From CSP1-5 sp964348275 (GTDB lineage Bacteria > Methylomirabilota > Methylomirabilia > Methylomirabilales > CSP1-5), in assembly GCA_964348275.1 (NCBI GenBank), contig CAYGBT010000010.1, positions 26,509 to 90,508 on the forward strand: a stretch of DNA of 64,000 bases, read 5' to 3'. A program made the translations under genes and the position numbers. The notes beneath the pieces were generated by a model. It saw only the letters and a list, made by a program, of their open reading frames with translations, was not told where the DNA came from and made no database searches. Of the stretch, positions 6,504-15,431 are shown piece after piece. Within the stretch, counting starts at the first letter, position 1. Each line of letters starts with the position of its first letter.

Positions 6504-7616
6504 ATGCGGGATCGGGAGTTACAGATCAAACTTCGGGTCGGGATCTTCGTCCTCCTTCTCCTCATCCTCTTTGTAGCCTTTGTCCTGACGATCGGAGTGC
6601 AAACCCGCCTCTTCGAAGAACGGTACACCCTCCGATCCGCCTTTGGGGACGTGCAGGGACTGATCGTGGGGGCTCCCGTCCGTCTGGCCGGATTGACCGT
6701 GGGCACCGTGCAGCAGATCACCTTTGGTCCGGATATCGCCGATCCCCGCATCCATGTGGAGGTGACCATTGACGTGGACTTTCAGTCCCGCATCCGGGAG
6801 GACTCGGTGGCAAGCATCGGGACCATCGGATTGGTTGGAGATAAGGTGTTCGAGATCACTGTGGGGAGCGAGAGCGCAAGGATCCTGCAGCCAGGGGAGG
6901 TTCTGCAGAGTGCAGAGCCGCTCGATTTTGCCCGTCTCGTGGGCCTCGGTGGAGACGTGTTGGAGAGTTTGGCGGATGCCAGCGGGGCCCTGAAAAAGAT
7001 CCTCGGGAGTATGGAGGAAGGTCAGGGACTCCTTCCCACTTTACTTTCGGACGAAGTGGGTCGGGAACTGATCCGCGATCTGGCCGTCGTCGCAAGGAAC
7101 CTCCGCACGCTTAGCGAGCGGGCGGAGAAAGGAGAGGGGCTTCTTGGCGCGTTGATGGCGAAGAAAGATGTTCCTTTAGTCGAGAACCTGAACCGCAGCG
7201 CCGTGCATTTGGAGCGCACGCTGAAAGAAATCCGCGAAGGGGAGGGGCTCCTCCATGCCCTCATCTTTGAGAAGGGCGGGGCGGACGTGGTGGAGGACCT
7301 CAAGCGGACCGCCGAGGGGTTGGACAAGGTGGTGGGGCGCCTGCGGGGCGGCGAGGGCCTCTTGGGAGCTCTACTCACCGAGGAGAGCAAGCGGCAGGTT
7401 CTTCAGGACCTTGGGGGGATCGTGGCTGACCTCAAGCGGATCACGAGGGCTCTGGCAGAGGGGAAGGGCACATTGGGGGCACTCATCCAGGACCCGACCG
7501 TATACGAAGACCTCTCAAGCCTCCTCCGAGGGGCGGAGCGGAGCTGGATCCTCCGGGGCCTCATTCGCTCCAGTGTCCGCGGGGGGGAGGATACGGTGGA
7601 AGAAGAAGAAAAGTGA
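6504..7616 (+). CDS. mlaD: MlaD-type MCE-domain protein with C-terminal repeats
   Basis: 370 residues. One N-terminal membrane anchor (about 12-31) is followed by an MCE domain (about 37-118) with VRLAGLTVGTV and the IGTIGLVGDKVFEI core. The periplasmic C-terminal half carries five spaced copies of a GEGLLGAL-type motif (GQGLLPTL, GEGLLGAL, GEGLLHAL, GEGLLGAL, GKGTLGAL) roughly 40-50 residues apart in predicted helix. MlaD hexamers bind and pass phospholipids on the periplasmic side of MlaFE. The protein is about twice the length of E. coli MlaD, and the repeats could extend the helical channel. Confidence 0.9.
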   Translation: MRDRELQIKLRVGIFVLLLLILFVAFVLTIGVQTRLFEERYTLRSAFGDVQGLIVGAPVRLAGLTVGTVQQITFGPDIADPRIHVEVTIDVDFQSRIREDSVASIGTIGLVGDKVFEITVGSESARILQPGEVLQSAEPLDFARLVGLGGDVLESLADASGALKKILGSMEEGQGLLPTLLSDEVGRELIRDLAVVARNLRTLSERAEKGEGLLGALMAKKDVPLVENLNRSAVHLERTLKEIREGEGLLHALIFEKGGADVVEDLKRTAEGLDKVVGRLRGGEGLLGALLTEESKRQVLQDLGGIVADLKRITRALAEGKGTLGALIQDPTVYEDLSSLLRGAERSWILRGLIRSSVRGGEDTVEEEEK

Positions 7617-7847
7617 GACAAGTAGTCAGATCAATCCGGCCGTGGCAGTTTCCCTTAGCGTAAGCCTATCTGGCCTTCACCAGTCAAGAGCGTTTGCGGA
7701 CCCGCCAAGCTTTCCCTTTCTCACGGATCGATTTTTGCACGTTGCCTCTACTGGATTTCCTCTTTCTGTTCAGTGGACGATTCGCGGCCACGGATATCCG
7801 ATAGTCCGTCAAGCAGGTGAAGGCTTGGGGAGATCGGGAAGGCCGCT

Positions 7848-10800
7848 GTGGTCCGTAGGGGGTATTTGGTGAAGCGAAAACTCCGGATTGCGAGACGAAT
7901 TCTCCTGGGCCTGCTCGTCGTCGTTCTCCTCGTTGTCGCCGGGGTTCAAGTTGCCCTTTCAACTGAGGCGGTTCAACGGGTTCTCCGGACCCGCCTTGAA
8001 GGTCTGCTCAGTGGGCGGCTGCGGCAGGAGGTCCGGATCGGCGAGGTCTGGTTGAGCCCGTGGCTCAACTTTCTTGAGCTGCGTCAACTCGCCGTCAGCG
8101 GCCCAGGGCAAGCCCCTCTCCTCGAGATTTGGCGTGTCCGGTTTTACCCGGATCACAGTCGCCTTCTCCATCGGGTGCTGGCCTTTAAGAACGTAGTCCT
8201 GCTGCGTCCCGTCATCCAGCTTCCCGAAGGACTCGAGGTCCCGGAAAGACCGCCAGGAGGGCTGGACGTCTCCCCGATTACTCTTGATGTCGATCGTCTT
8301 CAGATCCGGGAGGGGAAATTTATCTACGGCGGGGAGAAACGGATCTGGAACGCTCAGGGTCTTGATGCTGATCTCTGGAGAGAAGAGGCGCGGGTGCGAG
8401 GTGAAATTCGCGTCGCCGAGGGAGTGGTGCATCTGTCCGCGGAACCCCTGCACTGGGGAAAGCTCGAGGCAATTGTGGCCTTGGAGGAACAGGACCTGAC
8501 CTTTACGCGTCTCGGGGTCGATGTGGGGCGAGGAGACTTCGGAGTGACCGGGCGGGTCCGGAACCTGATCGGTGGACCAAGCCTGGACGTCGAGCTGACC
8601 GCGCAATTTCCCTTTACGTTTCGGCACTCCAGGCTGGGGACTCTCCGAATTGACGGCCAACTCACGGGGCCGGCACGTGCTCCCTCCTTTCAGGGGGTTG
8701 CCTGGATGCGCGGTGGCCCATGGCCTGACATGAGGATCATACTTTCCGGCGACCGAGAGGGGATCCAGGGCAAGGACCTGGCCCTGCGTCCCGCCTCAGG
8801 CGAGGTATCGGGGAGTTTCCACCTTGCGTGGAAAGACCTGAGCTACACCGCCGAAGTCCGAGGGCAGGGACTTGCTCTCGATCTGCTTATGGCTCCGAGT
8901 CTGGGGAACCTCCCGGTGACCGGGGCGGTCGCTGTCCAGGCCCTCGTGGAAGGCCGGGGTCTCACGGCTGCCGGTGTCGCGGCTCAGGCAACCTTTCAGG
9001 TCCGCTCGCTCCAGCGCCGAGATCAGCCCTCGATTGCGGGGAGCGCGGAGGGATACGTGAAGGCTACTGGGGGGCGCGTTTCTCTCGAACGCCTTCAGGT
9101 AGACCTTCCGCCCAATCGTCTGACCGTGAAGGGATCGTTGTGGGAGGAGTTGAATCTCGAGGTGGCGGCAATCTCCCCGCGTGTTGATCGAGTCGGGCGA
9201 CTCCTCGGGACAAACGGGCTGAGGGGAAATGGCAAGGTGGTGGGTCGTGTGATGGGGACACTCACGGCTCCCACGTTTCAGGGGACCCTTACGTGGGACT
9301 CCGCCCGTCTCCTGAAGCGGGATTTCAAAAGCATTCATGGAAAGATCCAGCTCGAGCGGCGGCATCTGAGAGCCCCTCGCCTCGTTGTCACCAGAGGAAA
9401 AAGCACCGGGACGATCCATCTCCGCTTGACCCTACCGGACAAGCCGGGGGTGCGTGACTTGAACGAGGATCTCCGGATCAACGCAAAGGGGCAGGTCAGT
9501 GGAGCCCCCGGAGATTTTTTGTCCCTCTTTGTTCGGGAGAAGATCCCCGTCAGAGGGAGAATGACGCTGGAGGCGAGTGTGGACGGCGTTCCGGCCCAGC
9601 TTGAAGGACACGGGCATGTATTAATCAAGGATGCCACCGTGCTCGGCGAACCGTGGCAAGCAATAGAGGCAGGCCTTGAATTGGAGCCTAAGCGTCTTCT
9701 TTTCGAAGAGGTCCGCCTGGCCCGCGGCGGCGAGCACGTGACGGGGAAAGGTCTCGTGCGACTCGAGGACGGCGGGATTAGTTTTCGCCTGGCCACGGCG
9801 GGGCTTTCGCTTGAGGGATTTCGGCTCTTCGAAGGAACAGACCTCCAAGGGAAGATGCACGGCGAGATGCACGGGGAAGGTCATCTTGAGAACCCGAGGA
9901 TCCAGATGGACTACACACTGAAGGGCCTCCGGTATAGCACGATTCCTCTAGGGAGTGGTCGCGGGAGCCTTTTGCTCGAGGACCAGGCGATGACCGCTCA
10001 ATTGGCGCTCCCGGAACGGGGCTATTCCGCAACGGGAAGGCTGCAGGCCGTCCGCCCGTATGCCTACAATGTGCGGGTCAGCATGAAGCAGGCGGACTTG
10101 ACTCCCCTCTTTGGCCTGGCAGGCCTTTCTCTCCTGAAGGGGGGTGGGGGGACCGGTTCCGGAACAGGCCAGGTGCGCGGAAATCTCACGGCGCCCCGTC
10201 CATCCGAGAGGACCCTCCACCTCGAGGCTCCCTCGCTGCGCCTCCACGGAGTGACATTTCACACCGTCCGACCGATCCGTCTCGGGATGCAGGGAGACAC
10301 GTTGACGATTGCTTCCCTTGCGGTGAGCGGAAAGCAGGGGTGGCTGAACGCTCGGGGAAACATTGCTCTTCACGGGAAGGCGGACGTCGATATTCGGGGG
10401 AAGATCCCGGTAGCGCTCCTGCGAGGGCTTGGGGCGGTTGCCGGAGGGAGTGGGGCCGCTGACCTGAAACTGAAGGTCTCCGGGCTCTGGGCCTCGCCCC
10501 GGTACGAGGGAGACATGCAGTTGAAAGGGGCCCGCCTCCGACTGAAGGGACATCCAGAGGATTTTCAACGTATTGCCGGGCGCATGGATTTTCAGAAGAC
10601 AGAAATTCGTATCCCGAGCCTGATTGGGAGGTGGGCCGGGGGGGAGGTGAAAATCTCAGGGACCGCATCCCGGACCCGGGGAAAGGAATGGCGGTGGGAT
10701 CTCGATCTCATCCTTGATAAAGCAGACGGAGAGCGGGTCTTTGCCTGGGGAGACAGGAGGGGCAGGAGGAGAGTAACCGGTCGGACCTATCTTCAGGGGA

Positions 10801-11357
10801 AGCTTGCTGCCAGGGGGAGGTCTTGGCAAGAGTTGCAACACTCGCTGAGAGGAAAGCTCAGATTAGCCTTGAGGGATGGAACGTTCCGGCGATACACCGT
10901 GCTGGCCAACATCCTGCAAATCCTCAATCTCAATCCAGACCCTGTGAAAGGCGTTCCCTACGATTCCCTTGACGCGGACTTTCATCTGAAGCGGTGGGTT
11001 GCAAAGACCGAGGATCTCAGGTTCGTCTCCGACACCGTGAAGATCAGCGGGGTGGGTACGATTGACCTGGGTCGCCGAAAAGTCGATATGCTCCTGGGGG
11101 TGCAACCCCTCCGCACCGTGGACAAGGCCGTCCAATTTCTCAAACTGGGGAAGATCCCAGTCTTGGGCCGGCTCCTCTTCGGGAAGGAGCAGAGTGTCCT
11201 GGTAGTGGCAGTGGAGGTCAAGGGACCCCTGGACGGACCCAAGGTTGCCGCCGTGCCTGAGGAATCCCTCGGGCGGGGGGTCCTCGGTGTCATCCGCCGC
11301 GTGTTCGAGCTACCTGCGAAGCTAGTACCCTCCGGGAAATCGAGCAAATATCAGTGA
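7848..11357 (+). CDS. TamB/AsmA-like large envelope protein
   Basis: 1169 residues from GTG 7848 (GTG 7869 is an alternative nearer the conserved region). A basic N-terminus precedes one signal-anchor helix (about 15-37), then long beta-rich sequence with recurrent LxVSGxVxG-type repeats, ending in a C-terminal AsmA-like region (VDMLLGVQPLRTVDKAVQFLKLGKIPVLG). This layout matches the TamB/AsmA/DUF3971 repeating beta-groove superfamily, thought to bridge the periplasm and conduct lipids to the outer membrane. It follows mlaEFD, consistent with a shared lipid-trafficking role. Which subfamily it belongs to is not clear from sequence alone. Confidence 0.8.
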   Translation: MVRRGYLVKRKLRIARRILLGLLVVVLLVVAGVQVALSTEAVQRVLRTRLEGLLSGRLRQEVRIGEVWLSPWLNFLELRQLAVSGPGQAPLLEIWRVRFYPDHSRLLHRVLAFKNVVLLRPVIQLPEGLEVPERPPGGLDVSPITLDVDRLQIREGKFIYGGEKRIWNAQGLDADLWREEARVRGEIRVAEGVVHLSAEPLHWGKLEAIVALEEQDLTFTRLGVDVGRGDFGVTGRVRNLIGGPSLDVELTAQFPFTFRHSRLGTLRIDGQLTGPARAPSFQGVAWMRGGPWPDMRIILSGDREGIQGKDLALRPASGEVSGSFHLAWKDLSYTAEVRGQGLALDLLMAPSLGNLPVTGAVAVQALVEGRGLTAAGVAAQATFQVRSLQRRDQPSIAGSAEGYVKATGGRVSLERLQVDLPPNRLTVKGSLWEELNLEVAAISPRVDRVGRLLGTNGLRGNGKVVGRVMGTLTAPTFQGTLTWDSARLLKRDFKSIHGKIQLERRHLRAPRLVVTRGKSTGTIHLRLTLPDKPGVRDLNEDLRINAKGQVSGAPGDFLSLFVREKIPVRGRMTLEASVDGVPAQLEGHGHVLIKDATVLGEPWQAIEAGLELEPKRLLFEEVRLARGGEHVTGKGLVRLEDGGISFRLATAGLSLEGFRLFEGTDLQGKMHGEMHGEGHLENPRIQMDYTLKGLRYSTIPLGSGRGSLLLEDQAMTAQLALPERGYSATGRLQAVRPYAYNVRVSMKQADLTPLFGLAGLSLLKGGGGTGSGTGQVRGNLTAPRPSERTLHLEAPSLRLHGVTFHTVRPIRLGMQGDTLTIASLAVSGKQGWLNARGNIALHGKADVDIRGKIPVALLRGLGAVAGGSGAADLKLKVSGLWASPRYEGDMQLKGARLRLKGHPEDFQRIAGRMDFQKTEIRIPSLIGRWAGGEVKISGTASRTRGKEWRWDLDLILDKADGERVFAWGDRRGRRRVTGRTYLQGKLAARGRSWQELQHSLRGKLRLALRDGTFRRYTVLANILQILNLNPDPVKGVPYDSLDADFHLKRWVAKTEDLRFVSDTVKISGVGTIDLGRRKVDMLLGVQPLRTVDKAVQFLKLGKIPVLGRLLFGKEQSVLVVAVEVKGPLDGPKVAAVPEESLGRGVLGVIRRVFELPAKLVPSGKSSKYQ

Positions 11358-11577
11358 TCCGTCCGACGGGATTGACCCTCGACAGGTTTTTTGGTAGAAA
11401 AGGGGCCAAGAAAATTGACGGTCCGCATAGTGCCTGCCTTCGTCCGCCCAGCTGTCCGGCAGCGTTGTCGTGGATGACGTGCATGGGTGCACTTCCGAGT
11501 GGTCTCGCCTCCTGCGAGCGCATTGAGTCGCAGGGAGATACCAGGAAAGGCACCCTCTTCAATAGTGGGGGATGTAA
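11358..11577. other. Intergenic spacer before otsA
   Basis: 220 bases without a supportable gene. It contains scattered AT-rich patches but no hairpin with a T-run that I can defend. It probably holds the end of the envelope operon and the otsA promoter. Confidence 0.3.
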
Positions 11578-13059
11578 ATGGGTCACCGCACAGCCTTACA
11601 GGATTTTGTGAAGTCGAGGATGAGGGCCTCCCGGGTGGTGGTGGTCTCCAATCGGGCGCCGTATATGCATGTCTATGAGGGAGACCAGATCATCTCGCGA
11701 CGACCGGCCGGCGGGGTCGTGGTGGCACTCGATCCGGTGCTGCGAGTGGCCAAGGGGAGCTGGGTGGCCGCCGGGCAGACCGAAGCGGACCGGAATGTCG
11801 CGGATGAGGAGGGGCGGGTCCGTGTTCCACCGGAGGATCCCCAGTACACCTTACGACGTGTGTGGCTGACCAAAGAGCAGGAGGAGGGGTACTATTACGG
11901 CTTCTCCAATGAGACCCTCTGGCCGCTCTGCCATGCGGCCTTTATCCGACCGTTGTTTCGCGCCGCCGACTGGCAGCACTACCAGGCGGTCAATCAGATC
12001 TTCGCCGACGCGGCCCTCAAAGAGGCTGGGTCCGGACGAGCGGTCATCTGGACTCAGGATTACCATCTTGCCCTCTGCCCGCGCCTTCTGAAGGAGGCGC
12101 GGCCGGAGTTGAGCGTGGCGCATTTCTGGCATACCCCCTGGCCGAACCCCGAGGTCTTTCGGATCTGCCCGTGGAGACGGGAGCTGTTAGAGGGGCTTTT
12201 GGGAAGTGATCTCCTCGGGTTTCACATCCGCTACCATTGCGATAATTTTCTGGCCACAGTGGCCAACGAACTGGAAGCCAAGATCATCACCGAACAGTCG
12301 GCTGTGCAGTACCGAGGACGCACGACACTGGTCAGACCCTTCCCCATTAGCATCGATTATCATCGGATCGTCCAGGATGTGGACTCACCCGAAGTGAAGG
12401 AAGAGACCCGTCGGATCGAAGGGCTGCTGGGGGGGCGGCCGGAGTTCTTGGCGGTGGGGGTAGACCGGATTGACTACACCAAAGGGATCGTGGAACGGTT
12501 GGAGGCCATTGATCGGTTCCTCGAGCGGTACCCGCAATATTTGGGTCGGTTCATCTACCTGGGGATTGGCGCCCCCAGCCGGATTCATATCCCAGCGTAC
12601 AAGCAACTTCGAGGAGAGATCGCCCAGCTGGTAGAAGAGATCAACTGGAAGCATGGAATGGAAACCTGGCAGCCGGTAATTTTTGTGGACCAACAGGTCA
12701 GTTACCCCAGGCTGCTGGCCTATCTGGCGATGGCAGATCTCTGCCTCGTGACGGCGCTCCATGACGGCATGAATTTGGTCGCCAAGGAGTTTATTGCGTC
12801 ACAGCAACAGGAAAACCCGGGCGTTCTCATCCTGAGCCGGTTTACCGGTGCGGCCCGCGAGCTGGTCGAGGCCTTGCCGATTAACCCGTATGACATCGAG
12901 GGGGCTGCCGAGACGATTCGCCAGGGACTGGAGATGCCCCGGGACGAACGGATGAGACGCTTCCGGTGGCTCCAGGAGCAGATCCAGGACCACGATATCT
13001 ACCGGTGGTCCCTGGAGATGCTCAGCGAGCTGAGACGGGTACGCCGCGGCCGGCTATGA
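11578..13059 (+). CDS. otsA: Trehalose-6-phosphate synthase (GT20 family)
   Basis: 493 residues. The GT20 landmarks are present: SNRAP near the N-terminus, a GGVVVALDPVL glycine segment, WTQDYHL, the HTPWPNPEVFR segment, DRIDYTKGIVERLEA, and the nucleotide-sugar motif HDGMNLVAKEFIA. The enzyme joins a nucleotide-activated glucose to glucose-6-phosphate. Its stop overlaps the start of otsB (ATGA). A related GT20 activity, glucosylglycerol-phosphate synthase, cannot be excluded by eye, although the adjacent phosphatase supports trehalose synthesis. Trehalose would act as a compatible solute or stress protectant. Confidence 0.87.
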   Translation: MGHRTALQDFVKSRMRASRVVVVSNRAPYMHVYEGDQIISRRPAGGVVVALDPVLRVAKGSWVAAGQTEADRNVADEEGRVRVPPEDPQYTLRRVWLTKEQEEGYYYGFSNETLWPLCHAAFIRPLFRAADWQHYQAVNQIFADAALKEAGSGRAVIWTQDYHLALCPRLLKEARPELSVAHFWHTPWPNPEVFRICPWRRELLEGLLGSDLLGFHIRYHCDNFLATVANELEAKIITEQSAVQYRGRTTLVRPFPISIDYHRIVQDVDSPEVKEETRRIEGLLGGRPEFLAVGVDRIDYTKGIVERLEAIDRFLERYPQYLGRFIYLGIGAPSRIHIPAYKQLRGEIAQLVEEINWKHGMETWQPVIFVDQQVSYPRLLAYLAMADLCLVTALHDGMNLVAKEFIASQQQENPGVLILSRFTGAARELVEALPINPYDIEGAAETIRQGLEMPRDERMRRFRWLQEQIQDHDIYRWSLEMLSELRRVRRGRL

Positions 13060-13859
13060 CCCATCTCTTCCGGATTTGGGACCGCTGTGCCGTGCGGATC
13101 CGGCAGGCCGAACAGGTCGGTCTCTTGTTCGATTTCGATGGGACCTTGAGCCCCATTGCTAGCCGCCCAGAGGTTCCCCGCCTTTCGCCATCCTCCCGAA
13201 AGATGTTGCAGGCGCTTGCACAGGATAGCCGGGTGGCCGTGGGGATCGTGAGTGGTCGTGGGCTGAGGGACCTCCGAGGCCGCGTCAGGCTCCGCGGGAT
13301 CTATTATGCGGGAAACCATGGCCTGGAGCTGGAGGGGCCCGGGATCCGCTTTCTTCATCCTGGGGCTCGAGCGGCGCGACCGGTACTACTCCGACTCACT
13401 CAAGAGCTCCGGAGGCGCTTGCTGGGGGTGCCGGGCGTCCTCGTGGAAGATAAGACCTTAAGCCTGAGCCTCCACCTGCGACGCATTCCTGGCGCGAGAC
13501 GCGCCTATGTTCGGAGCGTCTTCGCGCGGACAGTGAGGCCGCATCTGAAGGAGGGGGCGGTTCGGGTGACCCGAGGAAAGTTGGTCTTGGAGGTTCGCCC
13601 CGCTGTCGACTGGGATAAGGGGAGTGCCGTGGGACTCATCCGGAAGGCGATTGGGAGAGGGCGGTCGTCTCGAAAGATTTTCCTGTGCTACGTCGGGGAT
13701 GACGAGACCGACGAAGCGGCCTTCCAGGCCTTGGGAGAGGAGGACCTGGCGGTCTTCGTGGGAGGTCGGAAGCGGAGCAGTGCCGCTCCCTATTATCTTC
13801 GCGATCCTGGGGAGGTGGCGGATTTCTTGAAGCGTCTCAGGCGTTCGGTGGCCGCCTGA
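13056..13859 (+). CDS. otsB: Trehalose-6-phosphate phosphatase (HAD family)
   Basis: 267 residues from ATG 13056, overlapping the otsA stop. HAD motif I FDFDGTLSPI has the nucleophile and acid/base aspartates. VGIVSGRGLRDLRG is motif II, with GNHGLELEGPG following as in trehalose-phosphatases. The conserved lysine lies in VDWDKGSAV and motif IV in YVGDDETDEAAF. It removes phosphate from trehalose-6-phosphate and completes the OtsAB pathway. Confidence 0.93.
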   Translation: MTHLFRIWDRCAVRIRQAEQVGLLFDFDGTLSPIASRPEVPRLSPSSRKMLQALAQDSRVAVGIVSGRGLRDLRGRVRLRGIYYAGNHGLELEGPGIRFLHPGARAARPVLLRLTQELRRRLLGVPGVLVEDKTLSLSLHLRRIPGARRAYVRSVFARTVRPHLKEGAVRVTRGKLVLEVRPAVDWDKGSAVGLIRKAIGRGRSSRKIFLCYVGDDETDEAAFQALGEEDLAVFVGGRKRSSAAPYYLRDPGEVADFLKRLRRSVAA

Positions 13860-13916
13860 GGAGCAAGGAAAGATCGCTGGTATACCTCGGGTACAGATCG
13901 GCTGGCGGGATGAGAC

Positions 13917-14891
13917 ATGGACGAAACGCTGAAGCCCATTGATCTCCGAGGAGTAAAGACTTATCCCCTGGGGGGGCGGCCGAGTAAAGTCACCGCTGCC
14001 GCCCTGGCACGGGTCTGGCAGAAAGGGGGGGCCTTTCGGGACTTCCTGGCGAGCCTTCCCGATGTCTTGGGAGCACACGACTTTCGGGCGGTGGTGGCCG
14101 CCATCGTTGCCGCCCGGCGGGCCGGCAAGCCGGTAATCCTTGGGTTGGGTGCCCATGTCATCAAGGTCGGGCTCTCCCCGGTCGTGATCGATCTCTTGGA
14201 GCGGGGAATCGTGACCGCTCTTGCCATGAACGGGGCTGGCCCCATTCACGATTTTGAACTCGCCTATGCCGGTTTTACCTCCGAGGAGGTCGAGCCGATG
14301 CTTCGGACCGGAGAGTTCGGGATGGCGGAGGAGACGGGGAAGATCCTGAACGAGGCGATACGAGACGGAAGGGACAAGGGGTGGGGTCTCGGACGGGCCG
14401 TGGGCGAGAAGCTGCTAGCCCTGAACCCGCCGCATCTCGTGTTGAGCCTTTGTGCCGCCGCGGTTCGTCTTCACCTTCCGGTGACCGTTCACGTCGCGGT
14501 GGGGACGGATATCATTCACATGCACCCCTCGTGCGATGGGGCCGCCATCGGCCAGGCGAGTCACATCGACTTTCGGCTTCTCACGGCCGCGGTCGCTGAA
14601 CTGGGGGGAGGGGGTGTCTATCTCAACGTGGGTTCCGCGGTTCTCCTTCCCGAGGTCTTCATGAAGGCGGTGGCGGTGGCTCGAAATCTGGGACACGCGG
14701 TGAAAGACTTTACCACCGTGAATATGGATTTTCTGCAGCACTACCGACCGATGCAGAATGTCGTGCTCCGGCCGGTGGCAGGAGGTGGCCAGGGGTATGC
14801 CCTCACCGGTCACCACGAGATCCTTTTCCCGCTTCTGGCCGCCGCCGTGATCGAGCAGTGGGAAGAACCAGAGGCGGGAAAAGCGAAGTAA
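13917..14891 (+). CDS. Deoxyhypusine-synthase-like protein
   Basis: 324 residues. The sequence has the DHS fold pattern: PVILGLGAHVIKVGLSPVVIDLLERG, NGAGPIHDFELAY, a helical middle, GTDIIHMHPSCDGAAIG and GGGGVYLNVGSAVLLPEVF. True deoxyhypusine synthase modifies eIF5A in eukaryotes and archaea using spermidine and NAD. Bacterial relatives include homospermidine synthases and many uncharacterised proteins, and no eIF5A-like target is expected. It lies between otsB and rfaE2 with ordinary spacing. The NAD-binding residues look present, but I cannot verify the catalytic lysine without alignment. Function is open. Confidence 0.7.
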   Translation: MDETLKPIDLRGVKTYPLGGRPSKVTAAALARVWQKGGAFRDFLASLPDVLGAHDFRAVVAAIVAARRAGKPVILGLGAHVIKVGLSPVVIDLLERGIVTALAMNGAGPIHDFELAYAGFTSEEVEPMLRTGEFGMAEETGKILNEAIRDGRDKGWGLGRAVGEKLLALNPPHLVLSLCAAAVRLHLPVTVHVAVGTDIIHMHPSCDGAAIGQASHIDFRLLTAAVAELGGGGVYLNVGSAVLLPEVFMKAVAVARNLGHAVKDFTTVNMDFLQHYRPMQNVVLRPVAGGGQGYALTGHHEILFPLLAAAVIEQWEEPEAGKAK

Positions 14892-14939
14892 CCGCATCGG
14901 AGCGTCCCGGCCCTACATCCCGTCTCCGGGAAGAGTGAA

Positions 14940-15431
14940 ATGCTGCCGCACTATGCGGGGAAACTGAAGACGCTCACCGAGCTCGTCTCCACTGTGCAGG
15001 AGCTCCGCCGACAGGGAAAGCGGGTGGTCTTCACCAATGGGTGCTTCGACCTGCTCCATCGAGGGCACGTTCGGTATCTGGATGAGGCCAAGGGTCTAGG
15101 CGATGTACTCGTCGTCGCCATCAACAGCGACGCCTCGGTCCGCGCCCTCAAGGGACCGGATCGACCCGTGATGTCCCACGAGGAGCGAGCCGAGCTTGTG
15201 GCTGCCTTGGCCGCGGTGGACTATGTTCTTATTTTTGAGGAGCTCGATCCCGAGAAGGTCATCGGGGCGCTCGAGCCGGACCTGCTGGTAAAGGGAGGGG
15301 ATTGGCAGGAGGAGCAGGTGATCGGGCGACAGATCGTCGAGGGTCGGGGAGGACGCGTCTGTACCCTTCCGTATGTAGAGGGAGCTTCGAGTAGCCAGCT
15401 CCTCCGGCGCATCCGGGAAGGCAAGGGATGA
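14940..15431 (+). CDS. rfaE2: D-glycero-beta-D-manno-heptose 1-phosphate adenylyltransferase
   Basis: 163 residues. The cytidylyltransferase-like signature FTNGCFDLLHRGHVRYLDEA carries the HxGH motif, and VAINSD, RPVMSHEERAELVAAL, DLLVKGGDW and the final SSSQLLRRIR are typical of the HldE C-terminal (RfaE domain II) protein. It forms ADP-heptose for LPS inner core, supporting a diderm envelope. The kinase half is not next to it. The end overlaps the mfd start by 4 bases. Confidence 0.92.
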   Translation: MLPHYAGKLKTLTELVSTVQELRRQGKRVVFTNGCFDLLHRGHVRYLDEAKGLGDVLVVAINSDASVRALKGPDRPVMSHEERAELVAALAAVDYVLIFEELDPEKVIGALEPDLLVKGGDWQEEQVIGRQIVEGRGGRVCTLPYVEGASSSQLLRRIREGKG

